From NCBI GenBank assembly GCA_916613615.1, contig OU744730.1:21764406-21828405 (forward strand): a stretch of DNA of 64,000 nucleotides, read 5' to 3'. The notes beneath the pieces were generated by a model. It was not told the DNA's origin. It saw only the letters and a program-made list of their open reading frames with translations, and made no database searches. This document shows, piece by piece, positions 56,376 to 64,000 of the stretch. Numbering within the stretch: the first letter of the stretch is position 1; every line of letters begins with the position of its first letter. The position numbers and the translations under genes are program-made. The DNA is from Steromphala cineraria (Eukaryota > Mollusca > Gastropoda > Trochida > Trochidae).

Positions 56376-59300
56376 ATGAAGGTCGCGGTTATCCTTATTG
56401 CTTTAGCAGCTGTAGTGAATGGTTATAGTCGGTATTCGTATTATGATAGGTAAGTCTACTGCATTTATATTCAGTTTTTATACTTCATTTTTGAAAAAAT
56501 ATGCAACTTTGTCAATGAACTATTTGATAACTTATTCATTGAACTATTGATTACTTATTTAATGTTTTTTTTATAACTTATCCAATGGACTATTTAATAA
56601 CTCATCCAATGAATAATTTGATAACTTATTCAATGAATAATTTGATAACTTATCCAATGAACGAGTTGATAACTTATTCAATGAACTATTCCATAACGTA
56701 ATCTATCATTGATTTGGTAGAATATTTTTCTTCAAACGTTTGAAATAAACATGTCTGATAGTAGAATGGTTATATTTGAATAATTTTACATGTTTGAAGT
56801 TCATGTCTTTTCATTTATTTTCATGACTTTACAGCACAGATATTATAACCAGCAAAAACCTTATTGTGACTCTAATTCAAGTATACCTTTTTACTGCAAT
56901 ATATAACGATGTTGATGTGTTTCATTTGACGAGTTTTTCAACTAGATATTGATGATTTTCAATTGTTTTTTCTTAAAATATCCATGGTTATCCACTTTGG
57001 TTACCTTTACTCTGCATTAACGAGGATTTGATCACAAATGAGTATCTTTATTAACATGTTTTTTAAACAAATTGGTTATTAATTTAGGTCTACAGATTAG
57101 TTAATCTCTTGTTACCATTTTCGTAACTCTTTCTGTCTATACAGTTTTGTATTTGGTTCGATTTTGCGGTATTCATTACTTTACTATTGTGCGTTATGGA
57201 ACATGCAAAAAGGATAAAGGGGCCTTATAGAAATATCTGATTTGAACATAAGACTTAAATCAATGTAGACTCAATCAATTTCATTGGTTTAAACATATTT
57301 ATTCATGTTAATGATACATGAATTAGGACACGCAAACAAGCCAGAGGCTTATTTAAATGCGTGTCCTCATCAGAATACAAAAATAACTTGCGAATGATAA
57401 CATCATGTAGATAAGCACATTCCGTACATAGGTTACAATAACAAAAATGGTGTTTAATAAGATCACTCATTTAAGAACAATTATTGATCTAACTTAATGT
57501 TTACAAAATCTGCCAGTTTGTTCGATGAAGCAATGCATAGATTCTAAAAGTTTAGAATTTTCATTTTGCTTTTCAAGGTACCGCCATCGACCATACGGCT
57601 CCAAGCGACCATCACGACCACAGCGTCCACCTAGGTACGAGATACAAAACGTTATCAGCGCGCTGGGACGACTCAACGTTAGCGACGTGAGCAGTTACTA
57701 CTGTTATATGTCCGGCAAACCCTCCCGTCGGTATCACAGTGGCTATAACTGGTACCAAACTAATGCGTGGCAAACTCTCAACTATTATGGTGGTGAAAAG
57801 GTCAGGTCATGTCTCTCTTCCTACGTTAATGATGGTGAGTTTCTTAAAGGGGCATTTTTGGGTTGTTTTTTTTCAATTTTTCACTGATAATTTTACGCTA
57901 ATGCTTAATGTTTTATTTTGATAGTGTCAAAAATCTCATTACACAAACCCAATCATTCATAGTCAGAGAACAAGTTATAGAAATTCACATAAAGTTCATT
58001 GGCGGGCATTTTTGTGTAAACCCCTTCAATTCATTTTGTGTAATAATAAGGAATTGCATGGCTGAACTTTTTACATATTTGATTTATTACTTCTTCATTT
58101 AGTTTATTACATTGTTTTTCAATTGAATCCATTTATTTTCATTTTCGTGACATTACCTTATATTCCTCTAAAAACGTGCTTCTGCCCCTTTACAGTTACG
58201 TTTCGTATATGTATTTCGTTTTGGTCAATATCCTCAAATGCAATTTATTGACTTCTTTCGTTATTGAGATTTTCTTTAACTTCGATTACATTACATTCGA
58301 CACATTTTGTGTCAAGAATAATTTCATTTTGTTTTAGTAACCTTTATTATTTTTAAAAACATGTTTATCAAATGATTTTAGTCACTTGATACATCCTTCA
58401 TCTACCATATGACATATAGAAACGTTTCATATTACAATAGTCGTTTCAACGTACACTCCTGGGAGTGGTGTCAACACAGCCTTTTGTATTCCACCCTACA
58501 TGAATGTTTTAGGACATCGAGCACAATAAACATATCATTTTGATGTTTAGGACATCAAGCACAATAAACATCCAATTTTGATGTTTATGACATCGGGCAC
58601 AATAAATATCCAATTTTGATGTTTATGACATCGAACATAATAAACATCCCATGTTGATGTTTAGGACATCGAACATAATAAACATCCCATTTTGATGTTT
58701 ATGACATCGAGCACAATACGCATCCAATTTTGATGTTATGACATCGAACATAATAAACACCCAATTTTGATGTTTAGGACATCGAACATAATAAACAAAT
58801 ATAATAACTAATAAACTAAAATAATTGTTAAATTTCAAAAATAACTTCATTAAAATCAGATTGTTCAACCGAAAAGCCGAATTCATAACCTCCCCAGCTA
58901 GCTAATGCCATGCTGACTGCAAACTCTCAACTCTTTAGAAGAATTTATAATCTAAAAGCTATTCATAATAACGATAAATGCAACTGTGAAATATCTCTCT
59001 AATGTTAAATACGGTTCTTCTTTTTGATTGAAACATGTTTTATTCATTCAAAATAAGCATTTCCAGTCCTTTTCATCAGCTACACCTCCGTAGTCAGTTT
59101 CCCAGGACCTCCGGCTTTTTGCCAACTTTCCTCCACCGCGGACTTATTTACTCAATCCAAACCTCCGGGTCGGTTATTCTCCATAACTTTATCTATTTTC
59201 CAGCACTCTTCTTCTTGTCGCCCAGTGGACAAGATCGGTTCTGTGAGCTAATAGGAAGCATATCGTCCTCTCTATCCGGGAGATGCGAGTTCGGGATAGT

Positions 59301-62300
59301 CTCTGTGCTTGGGGAACTGTGTCCAGATTCTGCCACCTCATCTACTTCCCCCACACTACCACCCATTACCCTGCCATCGGTCCCGACCATTACCCCACCA
59401 GATGGGAGAGGTTTGTATAAAGTACCATGTTATTTAGCTGAGATATTTTTGTTAGTACTTCACGGCCTGATCAAGTGGGAAAGTTTTTTTGGTTCGTATA
59501 AAGTACCATCAAGTGAAGCAACAGAGAACTGAAAATATATTTTATACTTATTTATTCAATTCAAAGAAAGTTTGCATTTATTTTTTTCATAAGCAAACAA
59601 ATTATGAATGCATGCATTGATGTCAACAATTGCCGACGTAAAGCAAGTTCGATATGCTGTATTAACAAACTAGAAACCAGTTTAAATTAAAGCTTCGGTT
59701 GAATTAGGTATACTGAGGTACAAACGAAAGTTAATACATCTGCTGGTTTTCTCATAAAGGCCTATTTATGATTTCATATCTATTCAATGACAGATATGTC
59801 AAGTTGTTTACGATGCACTGTCAGGTTCAAGATGGGTAAGGGATACTTCTAAATGGTTATCGATTTGTTTACAAAAACGCTAAATATAAAATATTTGAAA
59901 AAAATTCTTTTTTTTTTGCATTTGAGATTTGGAAAAATCCAACTGTGTTTTAAACTTACAAAAATATCATTTAATGTTAAATCTATGCCTTATATAATTT
60001 TAAATAGACGAAAGTCATGTTTGGTGTTCTGATGGTTACAAGCCAGTCCTATGTGTTGCAGCATGCGGGGTGTCCCTCCTGGGACTGCAGGACCGGACAG
60101 CTATCAGCTCTACCTTGGTGTCGCTAAGGATTGTGGGAGGAAGTAGTTCCGAGTACGGAAAGTATCCGTTCATTGTCACAGTCAACGCTAATGGTCTTTG
60201 TGGCGGGACCATCATTAATTCCACCTTCGTCATGACTGCAGCACATTGCGTTGAGTATGTATATTTTGGTTTGAATCCAACACATTTTCTGTCAACAATT
60301 TGTTTCTTATGCATATATACAGAGAAACCACCGAGTGTTTCCCCTTATGTCATTCCTCCCTCAGAGGTAACTCAAGTTATGGTTTCCTTGTAGCCTCTGT
60401 ATCAAGTGGATTGTAGATCTAGGGTCTTTTAAACTTTGATTTAATGGACTTTGAGACACAGTTATACCCTCCGTATCGTCTTCTTGATCTGACTGCTTAG
60501 TTTTTGATAACGTCGTTGATTGTCTTCAATGTTTCCCGGGTGGCCTCCCTGTCAAATAGACCGTATTTCTAGGTTCTTCAAAACTCCCATTGGATGAACT
60601 TGAAACACAGTTATACCATCTCTACCGTCTTCAAGATCTTAATTAATTACAATGAGTTTGTAATAACGTCTTAACATACAATCAAGATTGTGTATTTTAA
60701 GCCAAGTGATCAACAAGCTATATGGCCAGTAAAAGTTATTTGTTTTTACCAGTTCTGCGAGACCGACAAGTGTGACTGTAGGCGTTGGCGAGTTTGACCG
60801 TTCCTCAAATACTGATCAGACCAACTTTGGAGTTCAGTCAATCACAATCCACCCTGCCTACACCGGGGGTGGGGGTCAGTACTATTTGAATTACTTATTT
60901 TAAATAATCTAAGTCGTGGCTATATGTCAAAGATTATCTCATGTAACCTCAAAACCTTATTACAATTTGAACTACATTGACTTCCCTAAGTATGTATTAT
61001 CGTAATAAGTTCCAATATTTAAAACTCCGATTCAAATTCTGTGGAAGATAAACTTTCGAAAATATGTTGATTGGGGTCTAAGCACCACCACCATTTCTCT
61101 AAATAGCTCCACAGAATGACATCGCTCTTCTGGAACTAAGCGAGCCAATCGACTACCAGGCCACAAACTCGGCCCCTGTTTGTCTACCCGGGCCCGACGA
61201 CAGTGCTCGACTTACCGGACAGAATTGCGTGGTAGCAGGCTGGGGACTAGTTAACGGTGGGTAGTTTATACTGTATGAAGACGAGACCCAGTCGTAAATG
61301 GTTTAAACGGTTTAATGTCACAGTGGATTCCTATTTTTGAGTGTTTATACTTCTTGGTAGCAGGCATATTGCCAGATATGATGGCGGGGCCTTCATTTAT
61401 TTGGTTAGTTCAACTTTCTTTAAGAAAGGCAAGGCTTTTAGTTAAAGGTTTTATGCTGTGTAGATATTGTTAAACTAATTCTAAGAATGACGTTTTCAGG
61501 ATCCCTATTTCTGAATCATTTACATTCCATAAAGAACAATAATTGCTTATTTGTGTCATGGGGCATCCTCGGTTACCCAGGGTTTTGTATATGTTCCGAT
61601 ACTCTCTACTATACTATGGTATAGTAGAGAGTATTGGAACATATACAAAACCCTGGGTAACCGAGGATGGTCATGGGGTAGCAATTGCAAGGTCGGTGGT
61701 TTCAATAGTTTTTGGTTTAACTGCCTGCTAACAGAGTGGAGCTCACCCGATGATGAATGACCGATACCAAGTGACAAGATGTGTCTCCACAACCAAATTA
61801 TAGTTTTTGAATTATTTATTATAGTCCCTGTAATCAAGTTGATTAGGTGTTCCTTTCTCAAACATTGAGTTCCTAGATACGAGTATTCCTTTAATTCGGT
61901 CTGCGAGCAAGTCTTATTCTTTGGTGTACTCATTTTCCGAATATCATTGAGTCCTAATTGTTATTGTTTCAGAGGGTGGTCTTCTCCCTAATGTACTCCA
62001 GGAAGTCCAGATTCCGGCCTATGATGGATCTCGCTGTGTGGGAACCTTTAACTTCCGGCCCAGTAACCCTTCTACGCAGCTCTGCGCAGGTAGACCGGAA
62101 GGAGGCGTTGACTCATGTCAGGTTGGTTTTAAAGATATATTCCATCAAGCCTGCATCAGTCTGCTCGCTACATAGAGTAAATGTAGCTAGTGATGCAAAC
62201 GAAACCATCCAAACGAAATAAATTATTCTCATGATAAAAATTCACAATTAAGATTAAGCAGATTTGGATGACGTAGGTGTGTTTCTATGGATATATATTA

Positions 62301-63576
62301 TGTTCCTGTCAATAAAATTTTGATTGGTATTTTTGTTCAAGAATGACATTTGAAAATTAGGTGACGAAAAAAGTAAGACGTCAAAGTACTAGATCCGGAT
62401 TTATTTAAGTTTGTCTCTGTCAGGCAAATTCTGGAGCAAAAGCTGATTGCATAGCTTTATTTACATCTCGCTACCTCTACCAAATACCGTATCATCTACT
62501 TTATCAAATCGCATTGCTGTATTTAGGTAAACTTGACTCATAGAGTGCAAATTCTTGTTTTTATTAGGCCCCAGTCTGATTAAAATCGACTGAGATTCGA
62601 GGAAAAAAGTGTAAAAATATTATCTCTAGTTGGGTTCGAACTTCACCCAGCCCGGCTTTTCTCTCATTCAGTCTGAAGGTACCCCTATTACCCGCATGTT
62701 CTGACGCAAGCTCATCTAGCCAATCGCAAGGAGCGCAGCAAATCTTTCGATATCATTGAGAGGGGCAGGTAACTCCAGTGTCCCCTTCGTTATACATAAT
62801 CGCCGCTAAACGCTTTTAAAAACGAGGGTGTGATTGGATAGCTTACGACTGGGTTTGTTTGCGCTAAACTGGTTTTCGCAACATGCATTCAGACCGAGAC
62901 GGAGAGGATATCTTAGGTGGTTCGAACCCCGATAGAGACAACCTTTTTGATATTTTATTTCTCGGAGCAAGGTCGATTTTAATCAGACTGCGTTAGGCCC
63001 GATATTAACGTGCATCGCATGACATGTCTCCCGCTGGTCTCGCTAATTGAAAACTGCGGAAATACATAGAAACACTCAGTTGATACACTGAAGAGTCGGC
63101 ACAACATAGGTGACGAATGCTGTAAAGACTTAAATTATCCCAGTGTTGTTCCTAGAAGGTTCCTGGGGAGAATTTAACCACCCTTTTTTATTTGTGACCC
63201 TTAAAATTTTGAGAAGTAGGATACTTTTACCATTGCACTAGGGGTCCCATCTACTCAGAAAAGGCCAAAATTACCCCCTTAATTTACCCATTTGGGACAA
63301 CACTGATATCCAGTGAAATTTGCATGAAAATTGCGTATTCATATTTATGAAAAACGTCCTAGAGCGATGTAGAGAGAGTTACATACTTATGAGATTGTTT
63401 ATTTCAAAACCTGATTTTTTTTCCAGGGAGACTCGGGCGGTCCTCTCATGTGTCAGGAGTCACGTGGTTGGGTACAATATGGTATCGTATCGTATGGAGC
63501 AGGGTGTGCTGTTGCCGGGCAACCAGGCATATACACTGATGTCTCACAATATGTGGGGAACTTTGTTACACAATAA
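56376..63576 (+). CDS. Secreted trypsin-like serine protease zymogen 2, 433 aa
   Basis: There are eight coding exons: 56376-56449, 57578-57834, 59204-59410, 60062-60254, 60753-60874, 61107-61256, 61973-62121 and 63427-63576. All have GT-AG borders, and the phases (2,1,1,2,1,1,0) are identical to protease 1. The signal peptide is [16 protein letters not shown]. Next is an Arg/Pro/Tyr-rich segment ([20 protein letters not shown]), a short region with paired Cys (exons 2-3) and a Ser/Thr/Pro linker ([18 protein letters not shown]). The S1 domain starts at Arg202|Ile203 (RIVGG). The triad is His241 (TAAHC), Asp289 (NDIAL) and Ser387 (GDSGGP), with Asp381 setting trypsin-like specificity. Exons 6 and 8 are the same length as in the paralog. 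The N-terminal region is shorter than in protease 1 and barely alignable. The stop overlaps a possible AATAAA (63572-63577), with another near 63641. The substrate is unknown. Confidence 0.9.
56512..56700 (+). repeat. 30-bp minisatellite in protease-2 intron 1
   Basis: Variants of TTGATAACTTATTCAATGAA recur about six times with a period near 30 bp. Confidence 0.75.
57844..58193 (+). mobile_element. PiggyBac-like MITE copy 2, 9 bp after a splice donor
   Basis: The left border is TTAA-AGGGGCA and the right border GTGCTTCTGCCCCT-TTAC. The interior matches the reverse complement of 30935-31296 (for example TTTTCACTGATAATT, ATTCATTTTGTGTAA, CATTTTC(G/C)TGACAT). The insertion begins 9 bp downstream of the exon-2 end of protease 2. 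Confidence 0.7.
58500..58800 (+). repeat. 38-bp minisatellite in protease-2 intron 2
   Basis: About eight units of TTTTGATGTTTAGGACATCG followed by A(A/G)CA(C/T)AATAAACATCCAA, differing by a few substitutions and single-base indels. Confidence 0.85.
61565..61668. repeat. Near-perfect 50-bp-arm palindrome in protease-2 intron 6
   Basis: The left arm starts ATCCTCGGTTACCCAGGG and the right arm ends CCCTGGGTAACCGAGGAT. The arms are separated by TATG and differ at one position (CCGATAC versus its partner GTATTGG). This could extrude as a cruciform. It does not overlap an exon. Confidence 0.9.
62565..62999. mobile_element. Terminal-inverted-repeat element with tRNA B-box-like words
   Basis: The left end TTAGGCCCCAGTCTGATTAA and the right end, in reverse complement, GGGCCTAACGCAGTCTGATT share CAGTCTGATTAAAATCGAC. 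The interior holds GGTTCGAAC twice in opposite-looking contexts (about 62634 and 62920), resembling the Pol III B box. No complete tRNA fold was found. It lies in protease-2 intron 7. Confidence 0.55.
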
Positions 63577-63659
63577 ATCATTATCAGTGAAATGATTCGT
63601 TGTGGTTATATACGCGTTTTTAATGTAATTTGACATTGAAATAAATATTTTTAATAACG

Positions 63660-64000
63660 AGCTGAAATAAAAAATGGAGAATGACACTCTGACGTCTCAC
63701 AAAATGTATAAATCGAAATGATAATACTTCTGTTTTGAGAATTCGAGCAGTGGGTACCACTGCTACCTACCGTTTTCATAGCATGCAACCGGCCTATATA
63801 TGATTTTACGGCGCTTCAATCATTATCAAATAGTATTAGGTATGTACATGTACAGTTGGCCGGTTGCGCTCTTACGGAAATAAACACAATTTCACTGCTA
63901 CCTTTCTTGGATCAGTTTACCAATAACTGAGAGCTTAAAGCTTTCGAATGTGTCCCTCGGGGATCACCAAACTAAAGTTGTGGACATATGGTAAGTTGGT
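63660..64000 (+). other. Downstream intergenic, possible first exon at the window edge
   Basis: No coding frame is seen. GGCCGGTT/AACCGGCC words at about 63787 and 63858 form a loose inverted pair. The last bases (ATATG|GTAAGTTGG) look like a splice donor, so a 5' exon of the next gene may end at about 63990. This cannot be verified from the window. Confidence 0.25.

Noticed and set aside
61556..61933. 125-codon minus-strand frame and the overlapping plus-strand frames
   Set aside because: They arise from the palindrome at 61565-61668 inside a protease-2 intron.
62634..62935. tRNA genes suggested by GGTTCGAAC
   Set aside because: No acceptor-stem pairing or A box at the right distance could be found by eye.

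Overview
This is a stretch of animal nuclear genome, most likely from a marine mollusc. It is AT-rich, genes are split by GT-AG introns, intergenic space is long, and there are many short non-autonomous transposons. Two elements have the architecture of the bivalve 'pearl' / Helentron-associated family: a short terminal repeat, a tandem-repeat core, a GGAC microsatellite and a terminal hairpin. The species cannot be named from the sequence alone. All gene models were built by reading splice sites and checking intron phase by eye. No search was run.

Layout. (1) 76-940: last exon and 3' UTR of a plus-strand gene whose body lies left of the window, possibly a SOCS-box gene with a frame break. 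(2) 1.3-10.9 kb: a block of mobile elements, including two pearl-like elements (1477-3002 and 5508-8696, the second with about twenty 145-bp monomers and an 870-bp higher-order repeat) and nested pogo-like MITEs. (3) 11077-21130, minus strand: a complete 420-aa ankyrin-repeat protein with a C-terminal SOCS-like box, in four exons with a 7.9-kb first intron. (4) 21.9-25.9 kb: repeats and no convincing gene. (5) 26150-26575, plus: an intronless 141-aa coiled-coil protein behind two perfect CRE sites. (6) 28.3-37.7 kb, plus: a gene for an approximately 850-aa Ser/acidic/basic low-complexity, probably nuclear, protein. Its promoter and first coding exon are present four times in tandem. Each copy has a perfect TGACGTCA about 130 bp before a short exon starting with ATG, and each exon ends in the same phase. 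A degenerate LINE sits between copies 1 and 2. (7) 40426-51972, minus, and 56376-63576, plus: two divergently oriented paralogous secreted trypsin-like protease zymogens (561 and 433 aa). Each has eight coding exons with identical intron phases, an intact catalytic triad and a lineage-specific N-terminal region.

The most unusual items are the fourfold CRE-promoter/first-exon array on an unrecognised nuclear protein, the head-to-head protease pair with a novel N-terminal module, the two pearl-like elements sharing a terminal-hairpin/microsatellite plan, and a foldback MITE family whose loop is inverted between two copies 2 kb apart.
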